Source: Pelobates cultripes (taxonomy: Eukaryota > Chordata > Amphibia > Anura > Pelobatidae). From it: DNA of 64,000 nt. Position 1 is the first letter of the stretch. Each line of letters starts with the position of its first letter. The stretch covers positions 233,372,628 to 233,436,627 of the forward strand of contig OW240912.1 of the NCBI GenBank assembly GCA_933207985.1. The letters are read 5' to 3'. Below, one piece after another: positions 22,625 through 37,300 of this stretch. The notes below the pieces were generated by a model. The model had not been told where the DNA came from. It did not search any database and saw only the letters and a list, made by a program, of their open reading frames with translations. A program made the translations under genes and the position numbers.

Positions 22625-25343
22625 TGGACTTTAAAAAGTCCCCCAATTATTAATCAAAGAATGGGCTCTGATCCAAAGTGATCAGTGACCAGATACCAGC
22701 TGTGGACTGCAGATTTAGTAAAAAAATTATTGAGGGAATTGAGGGCATATGAGGAACATGCATTTCTCAGCAGTGGCAGACCAACATGTGTACAACATAC
22801 AGATTAAGAAGCAGGCATCGACTCGCTCATCGTGAAATGTGATATATGGAGGCTATTGTGGTTTTGCAGGATCCTCCATAGAACTCACTGTTGTAATCTT
22901 GCTCACATTCAGTAAGACTAATGTGGCTACTGGCAGATGAACCACCAGGAGTTGAAGAAGGTCTTCCAGAATAATGTGGTGGCGGCCACGAGGGACAGCT
23001 TCAGATAAGTATAGCTACCTACCTTCCACTGCAAACGCAGTGCAGACATAAAAATACAGTTTTATACTTTATAAGGTTACCTAAAATTACATATCTCAGC
23101 AAACAAATATCGTGGCTCTGGTCTAGAAATTGAAGTCTCTCTGACAGCATATAGCAAGATACCAAAAAGATTGTGGTGAGACCAAACATAATAAAACCTA
23201 CCACACATATTTGGATTTATTGCAGTTTATCCAAAAACAACTCTCCAATTCTAGTGCACACTTCTAATCATGCTTTAAAATATATAAAATACCTTTCTGT
23301 GGTAATTTCCTGGCTCAGCTTTGTTTTTAAGATACTTCTGTAGAATAGATTTATGTTTTATACACGTTGTCAATGATGGGATAAACATGAGGCTATTGGT
23401 TTTCTGCCTGTCAAGGGGGTGAGCCTGTTTTAGATCAAAGAAAACTTTGATAATTTGTCTATCTACACCTTCCAAATTGATTGATTAATGCGTGCACGCT
23501 TTCCCTAGAAGTAATTCACACCGGAGACAAAGTTTCTGATCAGTGAAAAACCCAGGAATGCTTTATTCCCCGGAGTGGGGGCTCCTTCTTAAAGCAAAAA
23601 TATGTCACAGTTTAAACATACAGTATACATTCACCAATTGGTTAACAGTCTAAGGGGGGTCTTGTCTAAACCCCCCTACAGGATGTAGTGTCATCATTAC
23701 AGACTTCTGGATACACGATGGGAGGGGGAGTGAGTAGTTTCTTTCAGTTACTTTAACAGTGATTCTCCATTTTGTTATACGTGGCATATAGCTGTTAAAC
23801 TGGCACAAAGGTAGTGGGGGAGGAGTTAGTAAAGGGAACTGTTATCACAGGAATTTTGGTTACACAAGGTTTGCTTGATTTGAAGGGGGATGCTTAGCAC
23901 GATTTACATAGTAAACAGCAACTGAACACATTGTAGGGGGGAAGGGAATATTTACTCTAGCAGCCAGTTTTAACATAGTGAACAGAGAATAAATAGACAT
24001 TAGTAAATAGCCATTTTATTTTAATTCATCTGTCCATAACAAGCCTAGGAAAATTGATATTTAATATATTGCCATTGTGGAAATGTATTAAATAACTTCT
24101 AAAGATTGCAAGTGTGTGTGAATTAATCAGAGTGCTGATAGGTTGCAATAGTATTTATCTGACTCACTCATTCAACCATCCAGAAGGAACATGTACTGTG
24201 GTCTGCACGCACCAGAGACTATGCATTCCTCCACTGGACCAACAGAAACCCTGAGAGCATCCTCTAGGATCCCCAAAAGGGATTAAAAATTTTTAACTCT
24301 CTTACCTGAATTGAAGTAAACATTAAAGGGTTATGGGTAGCATGTATGCTCATTGAGCAGGGTCCTCAAACCATCTATTCTTGTGTGTCCAACTCATCTG
24401 GTTACAAATACGTGTCTGGTAGTCCACCATTTGTTGACGCTTTATATATATTAGTAATAATAATAATATTTAACACATACTCCCACACACTCTGCAAATC
24501 CGCCAAACAATCACACTCAGCCAATCCCTCATACAATTACATTCACCCAAGACCGACACACAAACACACTCAGCCACCACACATTCAAACTTGTTTAACC
24601 AACAGATAATTCCAGCAGGCAATCCCACACATAATCACACTCAACCAAACACCGCGCAATCACACTTGGTCAATCACAAATACAAGATGAAGAGGGAAAA
24701 CAGAAGGAGAGGCGAAGAGTAGGAGGGTAGGCTTTACTTGATTCTTGCAATAGTGCATGTAATTTCTAGTTATAACCCTGCATTGTGCTACTAATATCAT
24801 AGGAGAGTTAAGGTTTCATGTTATTTAAAGTAATAAGAATTCCTGTTACATAAACTGATATGTGGAATATCAAATATGTTCCAAATTCGCAGTCTACTAA
24901 GTGAATAACACAATTTACCCTTTGCTGTCCACATCTGAAGAACTGATTTCTTCACAATTCTTGTTGAAAGAGCCTTTATGAAATCACCATATAACTCTTC
25001 AGTAATTATTGGTAAAAACTGATTTTGTGAAGAAAGTTCATTTAGGTGTGTTTCCTCTAGGTCATGATACCAATTGCCATTTTCCTTGAAACAACATTCT
25101 TCTCCTAAGGGAACAAAAAAACAAAACACAATAACACAATTTCACTTAGGGGTGTACTCACTTTTGTTGCCAACGATTTAGACATTAATAGATTGTGTGT
25201 GAAGTTATTTTGAGGGAACAGCAGATTTACACTGTTATACAGGCTGCACACTTACTACTTTACATTGTAGCAGAGTGTAATTTCTATAGTGTTGAAAAGT
25301 ATGAAAAGATATAATAATATTTACAAAAATGTTAGTGGTGTAC

Positions 25344-25396
<53 letters not shown>

Positions 25397-28300
25397 ATTG
25401 TTATGGTACTTATTAGTACTTTATTTGCTTGATTTGATTAATGAGGAATCTTTAGTCATAGTTTGGTGTAGCAGGTACGGTGTTTATTCTGCTCATGGCC
25501 AAACATTTTGTACATTTTCCAGAGTATTGGCTAATTATAGGAAAAGGGTTTTTAGTTATTTATCAATTTCTTTTTTTATGTTGAATTTGCCAAGGATCCA
25601 TTAATGTACCAATAAATCTTCTTCATAATGATAAATTTTCCTTAACCCTTTTGTACTTCATTATTATTATAGGAAAAAAATATATTTTTTTTCAAAATTT
25701 TAATATCTCTTTAATACTTAATGTTTTTAGGTATACATATAGGATATTAAAATACAGCATTTTCAGTTCTTTAACTCATTATAAAATATGTATGTGTGCA
25801 CTTAAAGAGAACCCTTATGATGAAAAAAAAAACACAATTCTAGTTTTGTTTTAGTTTAGAAGTTGGAAATTTGCATCTGTCCTTATGATAATTTGCATCC
25901 TGCTTATGAGAATGGTACAATTTTTGCAATGGGATAGTGAGACTGATTGCATCACCATCATTATTGGAAGCCATTGTTGTGTCAGTAATTATTACAATCC
26001 TGATTGTAATCCACCCTTTAAATATCAAATAGCAAAATCTCTTGAAAATGTAAAATTACATAAAACATTAAAAATTATGATTTATCTAACCTGGCAAATG
26101 TTCTTAGCCATAAGGACAGATACTACGTACCACTATTTTCTTTTTGTTTCAACTTGCTATTCATACCTTTCTTCTCACTTTCCATGGGAGAATCACATGT
26201 AAATGTTAGAGAGAATTCTATTACGCGCCCTGGAAATAATTGATAAAATGTTAGACAAATAAAATGCATTCCTAAGATCTCACAGGTATCTTACAGGTAT
26301 CATCACAAAATGATTAAACTTGTACATTTTGTTTCAGACAAATTGCAGTTCGTCTGAATTTAGACCAATTAGCTGTCGCCACAGCATCAAGTGCATATGT
26401 AACCAAGCAAATAATTGGTGCGATGGCTGGACATGTTTGTTTCAATTCTGTATTTAAAATTCCACTGTGACACCAAAAAATAAAAGATTACCCATTGGAA
26501 AAAAATTATAATTGGTGGGTAGGGGACAGGTGGGGACAAGTGAGAAGTGACCAACAAAGGGAAAAAAGGAGCAGTAGTAAAACAATATATAAATATATAT
26601 ATATTTTTTTTTTTTACAGCTTTTTCCCATTTTCCCTTTATTGGTTTCTTTGTTTCGCATGAGGTATAAACCAAATGTTGAAAAATGCACTTATCAGTCT
26701 ACTGTAAAATATATACATAATATTTTGTATTTATTTAACATTAATAATTATTTTATTTACTTATGTATATTGCAGTACAATGATTAGCTAATTTATGCAC
26801 CATTTTTATTTCAAAAATATTCCAAATAATTTTCCCCAATATTTTAAATTGACAATATAAGAACGACCTAAACTGTCAACTGAACCAGCGTTTGAGGAAT
26901 TTTCAAATGCCATTCAGAAATCTAAACGTTCTCACCACCTGGTAATTAAATATAAAGTGATAGCATTGTGAGGCCAGATAAATGTGTTTTCTGGTGACCC
27001 TAACAATGAAAAAAAGAAAACGAAATAATAAATAATAAGACATTTTGTTCTTTTAATTTGAACTAGGCTCACTCACTCAGCAACTATGCAGACAGAAACT
27101 GTATAACAGTAGAAAGTTGGAAGGGAGTTAGGGTGCAAAGGGAGGGATATGCATAGGCTCGATATATAATATAAAATGTATAGACAGACTTATTTATATT
27201 TTATAAGATAGATAAAAAATAACCTATTAATTATGTATTTGATAACATTAGTGAATAATCCATACATGTACTTTAAGCAAAGACACAATTTATTTATGAT
27301 TAAAAATATTTTTTTTGAATTTGAGTTACCTTTGACTGGATCGATTGAATCTATCATTAATGGAAAGCCTTTTTCTTTCAAAGCCATTGGCCATTCTATA
27401 GTTAGCATGAGTTGTCGAAAATAGTGCTCATAAGCTCCCAGGTAAGATACTAATCCTGCTGCCATAGATGTAGTTCCTGGAACCCCACTGAGTCTTTCTG
27501 GAAGGGAGCTAACAACAGAAGCATATTTTCTTCTTTCATCCTCAAGAAGCTTCAAACAGATTAAATAAAAAAAAAGTGAAACTGTCAAGAAATGTTATAT
27601 GACAAATCGTTGAAATATCTGATATCTTATTTTCCAAGCATTTACCTCTAAGCTTTCTTCCCACTTATTAGGAATGTGTGAAATAAAATTATTGCACCTT
27701 GCACTTTTCAAAGATAGAAATATGCAATCATTTCAAACTATATCTACAGAGTGTGGGCACGTTTGTGAGCTTCATTTGCATTCCTGAAATAACCTTATAG
27801 AATTATGGGAACACTGTTTGAGTGCATGATTCTCTTTAAGGCAGGCCAAAGGGACAGTTTAAATGTACACATCACAGAGTGAATTGCTATACAGTGTCCT
27901 AAGACCCAACTTCTTTTATATGCTAACCCACATTCTGGACAATGAAGGAAGAGAGAGAAGAGTCCAGTATTCCATCAGAGATGAGTAAGGTTACTTCCTC
28001 CTCTATTCCACAAACCTAGACCTACACCCAGAACATTTAATGCTTCCCTTCCACATGAGTCCAATAGTTGTCAGCTACAATCATATGCCTCCAGGGTTCA
28101 ATTAAGATATTCCTATCACTGACAGTAGTGTATAGGAGGGACTGTGGTGATTTAGAGACACATTGACAGCTTTCAGCAGTTCAGTAACAGAGGACTGCTA
28201 TGAAAGTTAGGCTCACAGTAAGAGGTAAATAAAAAAAAGAATACATGATGATATGATATGTAGTAAGGTGACCCATTATAATAGTTTGTTCTCAGTTATT

Positions 28301-31300
28301 TAGCTATTAAGGGAAGGAGGACGCAATCCTTAACACAAACCTCCAAATGGTTTTATAAATAATTTGTATTAATATGGGAAGAATTTGGTATACAGAGAGC
28401 ATGGAATTGCAAAGAATATTGGTGATAAAATAAAACAAATTATTATTCTACTTTAAGGAGGAAGAACTACAAAACCATATCAATCCATTAGCTAATAAAG
28501 ATGTATTTAAAATGCATACGCACAAAGGAAAAAGCTCTAGCGCCTTGTACTTAGTGAAACTGAAATACAAACCACAATTAAAATACAGAACACATTAGTA
28601 AAAACTACCAGCGAGGGTAAATATCTATATTTTATATTTAACAGAGTTTGTGTCATTCTCTCTTCCTTTACCTGCCATTGTTACATCTTTTATTTGTATG
28701 GTTTATACATAACATACTGCATCTATTTATAAAGTTAATAAGTGGTTGCTGATATAATGAGGAAATATAAATTGATAACATTTGACCAATACTGTAAGAT
28801 GTAGCAGTAAGTGTTATATTAGCTATACATTGTGGTTCAGAGCTGTTTATTTTGTTTTGCACAATTTGTAATTTATTTTTTTTAATTATTATTTTGTTGT
28901 TGTACATACCTGTGCTATACTAGCTGCTTCTTCCAACTTGTGTCCAATTTCAATAGTTCTTTGTTGTTGCTTGTTTTTATGGACAGTAGCTTCTTCAAAT
29001 CCTCTCTCGAGGTCACTTAGTCTCAGAATAAGTGCCTTCTTTCTCTGTTGTAAAGTTGTCATTTTTTGTTCTGCTTCTTGTAAAGCAACAGTCATTTCAT
29101 CCACTTTGCTCTGTAAAGGCTTTACCTATAATACAAGGCTTAATCATAGAAATTGCTCTCAAAGGTCAACAACCAATGTATGATGTCCACTTGAGCTAAA
29201 AGTTCTTTATGTGATGTATGGGAAGGCATGGTTCTAGTAAACTGTGATGTAATATATTTATATCAGAAAGACAAATATATTATGTCTTTAATACATCCAT
29301 AAAAGTATGTGCGTCTTTCATTTCTCCATCTAGCAGCAAGTACTGCTGTTAAAGGTACTCTATTAAAGTATCCGAATGACAGACATTTGTTTTCCCAAGA
29401 AACATAACCATTATCCTTTCTACCTTTAAATAGTGTGGCTCTAGGTTTACGTGTATATTGACATTTCAAGCTTAATAAAATATCTTGACATGATTCTGAA
29501 GCTCTGCATTCAAAACATATCACAAGCCTATCCATTTTAAACAATTATCTATTTACCTAACCCTTGCTCAAAGAGTCAATCAGTTCCCTCCACCTAAGGA
29601 ACATATTAATTAGGAGATATAAGCATATACATTCTTTGGAAAGATGTCCAGGTGGCTATTCCCAGAGTTATTGGTTATTTTATTTATCCATAATCCTAAT
29701 GAACTATTTTACCGAATTGTAAAATGTACAATTTGGTTAAATGACAATGGTTTTAAATCATAACCCATGTATTCAAGCAAGCTATTATCTAGACATACTA
29801 AGATAGAAAGCTACAACTAAAAAAACATCATAAAGAGTAAAGTCATCTGTGTGGATATTTTAGCTTTTTTTAACAGTTAAATATTCTTATGATGTTATGT
29901 ACCCTATGGTTAGAAAGTGATTTTCATAATTAACAAACAATATAAACACACACACACACACACGAACACACACACACATGGGACAGACAATAGTTTCTAC
30001 AGGGAATAATGGAGATCATTGTTGTATTTCCATCAGTCAGAAAGTTTTACATAGATTGACAGAACCTTTAGTATAACCCTATGTCCAAAGCATCTCATTT
30101 GTTTTAAATCACACCCGGTGCATATAAGTCTCTTTCATTCTCAATTAACTGACGAGAAATGTATTTAGACAACTGATAGAAACTATCGGGAGAATTGATG
30201 ATCACAGATTTGTGAATATTGAACAGCATTTCAATAATCTAGGCAGAGTAATCACTTGTAGCTGAAGCCCAATCCCTGACCCATTATACTCTCTAGCAAT
30301 CACTCAGAGAAAGTTAAGTGATTCTGATTTATAACCTTAACCTCCAGGACCCAATACATTTGCTCTAACAGTGTGTAAATTCTACAAATGCAATTCTCTG
30401 TAACTCTAGAGAGCCAATTTAAGTCAACATTATGCATGAGCTGAGCATGCTGGAATTCTCACCTCTCTTATTTAACTCATTAAATTTACACTGAACATCT
30501 TGCAATTAAAATTTCACACATATTTCTTCTTATGATTGACATTTGGCCTTGATAAAATAATATTTTAAATTGGTTTCTTTGAGCACATGCAAGTATGTCA
30601 CATAAATTCATGAATTTGTTTTCTATTAGATAATACCATAATATGTGTATTAGCACTTTGAACATGATCACCTTCAAATGCATATATTGAAGTTAGATGC
30701 GAAAATCATTTAAGCATATTGCCTATTTTCAAATTACCCCACTTTTGGCAAGGGTAAATCGTATTCAATTATTTTCATTTGAGTTACATCTGTATATTTA
30801 TACGTTCATCTTCCACTGGAGGATTAAATACAATATTAAGACCCTCAGGACATCTGAAGCATGGAGGAATGCTAGAACCAGATGTCTGGTTGCATCTCAA
30901 ATATATATATAAAGCCGTGTCACCTAAATAACCTTTATATCTATATATTTTAATTGTGTGCCTTTAAAATGATAACATTTATAAATAATATATAATACAG
31001 ATGGGATTTGATTGCATAAATGATGAAGTATTGGCATGCATTATTAAATGTATAGACCCCTGCTGAAGGTGCACTGGCTTTGCACCAAAATGCGCATTGG
31101 ACTGACATGTCTCGTTTAGAACTCTGCACTCTATTGCACAATATGCATTCTTCACAATATTATTTTTTTCTATACTGCCCTTTTCAATTAGATTTACAGG
31201 GAGAGATGGTTAGTATGTAGCCTGACCGTGTTACACCACTGACAGCTGGAATTTGTATTTTCCTCCTGCCTCTTTTGCTCTTTACTCTAGGAACCTTTGT

Positions 31301-34300
31301 ACAGCTTTTTTTGGGACACATATACTGATCAACTATTTATTTTGTGGTCTGCTAGAGTTTTTAGGCCACGAATATATAATTAAGCCCTCCTTCCCCTCCC
31401 CATTAAGGGCTATCTCCATCTATATATTATGGATCTACAGGATTGGGTTATTGTTTAGCAGTATACACCATTTAGGCGACATTACCCATAGCCCACTCCT
31501 TTTAAATTCCTGTGTGTTTGACTATTATTTACTCCCTATTCCTTTTTGTGCAGGTGTGTTTAAATCAAAATTTTCTTTTTTGTAATGGGTGGACCACAAT
31601 ACAGGAAAAAAGTCTGGAGATGCTCTACTTTTATTTAGACTTTTTCTTTGACTATTACACACATTGCTACATGGGGATTGTGTCGGACAGTACCATAGGT
31701 GTATGCTACATTGTGTGTGTGTGTATATATATATATATTACACTATTAAGCTAATGCTTACTTTTATTATTTAGTTATGTAGCTATTACCAGGTTGGACT
31801 ATTCCTTTTTAGGTAGGAACCTATTTTCTATTGGTTTACTGTATTATTAAATATATTATAGCAGTGGTTTCACAAGATATATGTGCATAACATGCATCTG
31901 ACAATAAATAAGAAAAGACGAAGGATAAATAAATAAATAATCTGTTACTGTGAAATGGGTCCTTGACTTTAAATCACCCATGTAAATAAAATGTGAGTGA
32001 TCTGCTAGCTGAGAATTCTCCCATTTTCCAATCTTCTGCCCGGAAATATTGCTTATTGGATAAGCTAGTGGGCCATGATCTGAAAGCTGGTAGAATTTTA
32101 AACAGAGTAGGGATTGGTGCTTATAGTGTGTTTGTAGATGTGATTTACAAATGCATAAAATTATGCAATTCCAAAGGACTTCCTCTTTGATTATTGCAGC
32201 ACAAATGACTTAGCATTTCCCTCTCCCCTCTGACTTCACGTTTTTGATTTTATATTGTTTGTTACCTTATGCAAAGTGCCAGACGGCCTTTAGGCACAGC
32301 CATATTTACATAGCTAGTAGAGCAGAAGCTCCAGGCTCATGCCTTACGATATGCCCCAAACAACTGCAATACAAATATCCATCATTTTTTTTTCTTTAAT
32401 GTGAAAATGGCGTCTATTAATAAAGTGGCTTGTTTTAATGTCATTGTTGCACAACCTCTAAGCTAGATGTGTGACGTTGCTATTACAGAAAAGCGGACTA
32501 GTGGAAGCCTTGCTAAGTCCATAAGTGCTGCCATGACAATGGACATTTAAATTTTACTTCTGTCAATAAGTCAATAATTTGAGGCTCATGAAGTCCTCAA
32601 TCCATCGCTGTTCATATGAATCATGTTGGCCTGATATAGACGCCTGAGCCTGCCTAAATGTTGTCACATTCCATATCGGATAGTAACAGAAATAATAAAA
32701 TAAAAAGATAAAAAGAACACCCAGACTCCGTATTAGACTCTGTGAGAGAGTGCTTGCCACATCAACATTCCATTTCCTACAAATCATGGCAGTTCAAATT
32801 ATGCTTACATTGAAAATACATTGGAGTATACTCACTAAATTTCAGATTGTAGGAAACTGACGTCTGAATGGCAATATGTAGGCAAATTAGCTATTAATTT
32901 TGAAACTTCTCCAGCTTGTCTATAGCTACAGTTTGGCTATTTCAGCATAAATATGACCATTCAAAATTGTCACATTTGCTAAAATTTTGTGCATTATGAA
33001 CGACTCTACAAAGTTAGATGATGAAATGGATGTTAACTTCCTCAATTGTTAATTTGATCTCTATCTATTTTGTATACAACAGGGTTTAAATTTTGGGATT
33101 ATAAATTAAGATAAGCAGCAATCTTAAGGACCTATGGTAACACAGATTTAATTTTCTATATGTAGAAACCAATACTGCTGCACTGACTAGCAAGAAACAA
33201 TTAAAGCAATGACATTAAACATACATTCAAATAATCATGCCCAATAAATAGAAAAACAAACTAACCCCTGCTGCAATACTTGTGTGGGCTTCTCCCAAAG
33301 CACCATGGGCATAATTCTTCTAAAGACAAGCAGGCAAGCGCTTAACAATAAAAACATGTACTCACAGGCACCTCTACAAAATGATAACAAACATAATTGA
33401 AAAAAAGAAGGCCAATTTTGAGTATATAAGTAATAATAATTAGTAAACTGTCCACAGCTGTGTTTAAATGTGTGTCTCTAAGTTTATCACCTGCTTGTAA
33501 AATACCACATACTGCCATTGCTAATTATCTTCTCATAATTCTGTATTTTAATGTCACAGTTATAGATAATGTTTTCAAAGAAAAACCTTATTTACATTAA
33601 CAGTTTGTGGCCAAAATAGTAGCGCTAGAAAAATAGCAGATTTTTGTTCCAAAATTACTAAATGTACTTTCCATGTCAATTCTAAACAATTTATGGTTTA
33701 GTGAATGACTCCATTCAATTGTTAAAGTGCTGGAATCATAAAGACTGACAGATTCTCATGAACATTTAAGATGGTATTGATGTAGAACAATAATATGAAA
33801 GACATTGAATATTTACCTTGGAGGCCAATATCCTGTAATATCGTACTGCACCTTGGAGCCATCTAAGAAGACTACTTGCTGCCAAGTTGCCTCCCGACTT
33901 CCTCTCCATGTTCTCAGGTGTAAACTGTGACTTCTTTAAATTTGACTCTAGGAGTTCTAATGTGGACTGTGGCAACTAGAAGTTAGCAAAGCAAGATCTT
34001 ATTAAATGGCAAGTTATCAGAAGAGACACATTTATATTGCAACATATGCATCTCATATTTCTTACCTTTGCATTGCTGAAATTGATTAGCTCATTCAGAA
34101 AACGGTCAATGTTGGCCATCTGCCTCTTTGCTCCCTTTGCCCAAGTCAGGTCCGTGTTAGGGGATTTCAGTATTATAATGACAGAAGCCATAAGTTCTTC
34201 AATATCCACATCAGGTTTTTGCATAGCACGCAGCTCACCTATTGTTAATGTGAAATTTTCAAACTTAATTTTGATGAGCATAAAAAACATGAAGCGTTAT

Positions 34301-37300
34301 TTATGAAGAAAAGTTAATGCATATCTAGGCTTAATACAAATAAGTCATCCATCATATTACCTCCTGTATTCAACATTACAGAAAAAAACAACATTTCCAT
34401 ATCAACTAATCTTTGTGTTAACTCGACAAATCTACGCCATTGTAAATGGAGATAATTATTTACTGCTATTGTCAGTTCTCATTAGGCAAAAACCTATACA
34501 TGTTTTTTTCTCTAGTGAGTTTATTAAGTGCATTTATTTCTGACTTAAACAGTGTAGGTGACAAACATTTCCTGGAGTTTCCTCATTAACTCAGAGGAAG
34601 ATCATTATAAAGCAATGCTGGTCTCAATGAGCACAGTTATAACAATGCTGCAGTTGCTATGGCATTGTGCACATTCTTGAACCAAGACCATATTTCAGTG
34701 AGTTTCCTATGAGTGAAAGAAAACTCCTGACATGTATTTACAAAAAACATTCCCTTTGTTGTCTGAATGAAATGACTGTTTTCAGTTTTCAAATGTGGAA
34801 GAACAGTCAGATACTTTTGGGGTTTACTGGAGTTGTGGTGGGCAACAAATCTATGTCAATACACCCTAAATCAACTCACCACAATATATACGTGAGTAGC
34901 TATTAATATGTTCCATGGTTATTTTGAGAGTTTGATTTGATATGGGCATGAAGATAAGCAATCACTAACCACAACACACTCTCTATAGCAGGCTTCCCCA
35001 AACTCCAGCCCTCCAGATGTTGCTGAATTACAACTTCCATGATTCTCAGCCTATTTCATTCATAGAATCATGGGAGTTGTAGTTCAGCAACATCTGGAGG
35101 GCCGGAGTTTGTGGAAGCCTGCTTTATAGGAATAAATTAGAGCTCAGAAGCATTTAATTGAAATATTTGTTGATGAATTGAAAGCAATCAGTAGAAGCCG
35201 TGCACTGTTAAATTAAAGTGATTCTTTTATTTACACCTTCATATGGATAAACAGGTTTTGGTCACCAGTTAGGTTTTGTTTACTCTTGTTGTACAGCTGC
35301 ATCTTTGGGGCTATATGTAAGCAATCGCACAACAAGTAAATGAAAATAACAATTTGGAAAACATGTTCTATCTGTTGTCATGGTGATAGCATGTGAAAAA
35401 TTATTAATAAATGTTGCAATTCGATAAAATGCAGTGTTCACCTAATTAAAAGAACACTCCAAGAACAATAACCACTACAGCAAATTTAAGGAGTCAATCC
35501 AGTTTGACTTCTTAGCTGGGTTCCAGAAGCTCTCTACATTGAACAAAGCCCAACTGTGCACGGCTTAGTTCATTGGCTGAGAGCAATCAGCTTAGACTCT
35601 CAGCCAATGAGCTAACTCTGCCCTGCAGGGGACTTAGCTCAAGAGAGCTATTGGAAACTCTTAAGCAGGCAGACAGGTGGTGTAGATTGGCATCTGGTGC
35701 AATACAGTTAAGAAAGTCAAACCATTACTAAACAGGCAAAACTAATACAGAGAGGGCACTAATGCAAGGAATATTTAGGATCCCCTGTAGCACAATCGTG
35801 GTCAAAAGGTAGATCTTTAACTGTCATACAGCACCCACAATGCTTTTTCAGCTGGGAATTTGCCATATGCCCATTTTTGCAGGGCTGTGTTTGTGAGCAG
35901 TGTCTTTCTATGTAACTTGTTTTTGTTTGGTGTATGTGTGTGTGAATTTGTGAATATAGGTGTGTATTTGTATGCATCTGAATACAATTTGTCTTTGTAT
36001 ACAGTACTGCATTTGAATGTAGGGATGAATTTGTGTGTGGTGTTGCTGTTTGATAATAGTGTATCTGTATGTAGTGTTCAGGTTTACAATGCAGGGGTGT
36101 GTCTGTAGATGTGCAAAGTTGACAGTGTGACTTATAGGATGGGTTACAGCTCTGAAATAAAGATTGGTAGCTAGTGCACACAGAAGTATACATAGAAGAG
36201 TTCAATACTCTTTTTTTTAAATGTAACAGAGCACAATAAATCACAAATTATACTCAACGATGTTTTTAAAGATTACTGATTTAAGAGCTCATACTGAATC
36301 CTTGTATATAAATAATGCAGAGAAGCAAAACATATTGGACGTATAAACGTAAGTGTTCATTCCTAACAATTGCACTTCCCTATAAATGCAGCCAGATCAT
36401 TGTTTGAGCATTATGAACAGATTAATCAAATATGCATACTAACATAGATTAGATTATGCAACATGATGAAAAAGTGCCAGTGTTTATATTATTTAAAATT
36501 AAAGAGAGCATATATTATAGCCTTTGTGTTCTATTTTTTGCATCTCTTCCTCTCCTCTGGCACATTTTCTCCCTTCAAACATGCAACCATAACCCCGATT
36601 CTGAAAAAGCCCAACCTTAACCCTAATTCTCCATCCAACTATCACACTATCTTGCTACTGCTGTTTGTCTCCAAGATCCTTGAGAGAGTTGTGTATGCAA
36701 GAATCCAGCTCTCTGGTTGACCCGTTTCAATCTGAATTCCGCGCTTTTCACTCTGTTGAAACAACAGTGACCAAAGTATACAATGATCTTATCACTGCTA
36801 AATCCCATGACCACTACTCTATCCTACTCTATCCTAATTCTTCTCAACCTTTCTGCTGCTTTGGACACTGTTGATCATCAACAGCTTCTTCTCATCCTCC
36901 GTAATCTCAGTCTACGATATACCGCTCTCTCTTGGTGCTCTCCCTACCTCTCCCAGCGCTCATTCAGTGTTTTTTTTTTTATCTGGATCAGCCTCTTCTC
37001 CGCAATCCCTCTCTGTTAGTGTTCCCCAAGGGTCTGTCCTTGGCCCCCTATTGTTCTCAATCTACACTGAATCCCTTTGTAAATTCATCAGCTCCTTCAG
37101 CTTCCGGGATCATTTCTACGCGGATGACACGCAAATATATCTATCCTCCCCTGATTTCTCACCACCCCTCTTGACTTATGTCTCTGACTGCCTCTCTGCT
37201 ATTTTCAACTGGATTGCTGCTCATTTCATTAAACTGAACCTGTTCAAAACAGAATTTCTGGTCTTCCCTCCTTCAAGTGTTGCTACTCCCTTATCTGTGT

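Larger units (their letters stand above)
22212..24918. other. Intron between exons R and S
   Basis: This intron holds a long (TA)n tract, a possible LTR remnant and a LINE 3' tail, which are listed separately. The remaining sequence is AT-rich with no recognised gene. Confidence 0.5.

Noticed and set aside
29945..29978. CA tract considered as part of a CRISPR-like or regulatory array
   Set aside because: Plain dinucleotide microsatellite in a vertebrate intron.
31253..31754. Overlapping plus-strand ORFs of 110 and 80 codons
   Set aside because: AT-rich reading in the intron between exons O and P, on the opposite strand to the gene, with no domain; more likely repeat-derived.
35759..36244. 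161-codon minus-strand ORF rich in H, T, S and Y
   Set aside because: It is the complement of a TG-rich degenerate stretch; no splice signals in phase with exons M or N.
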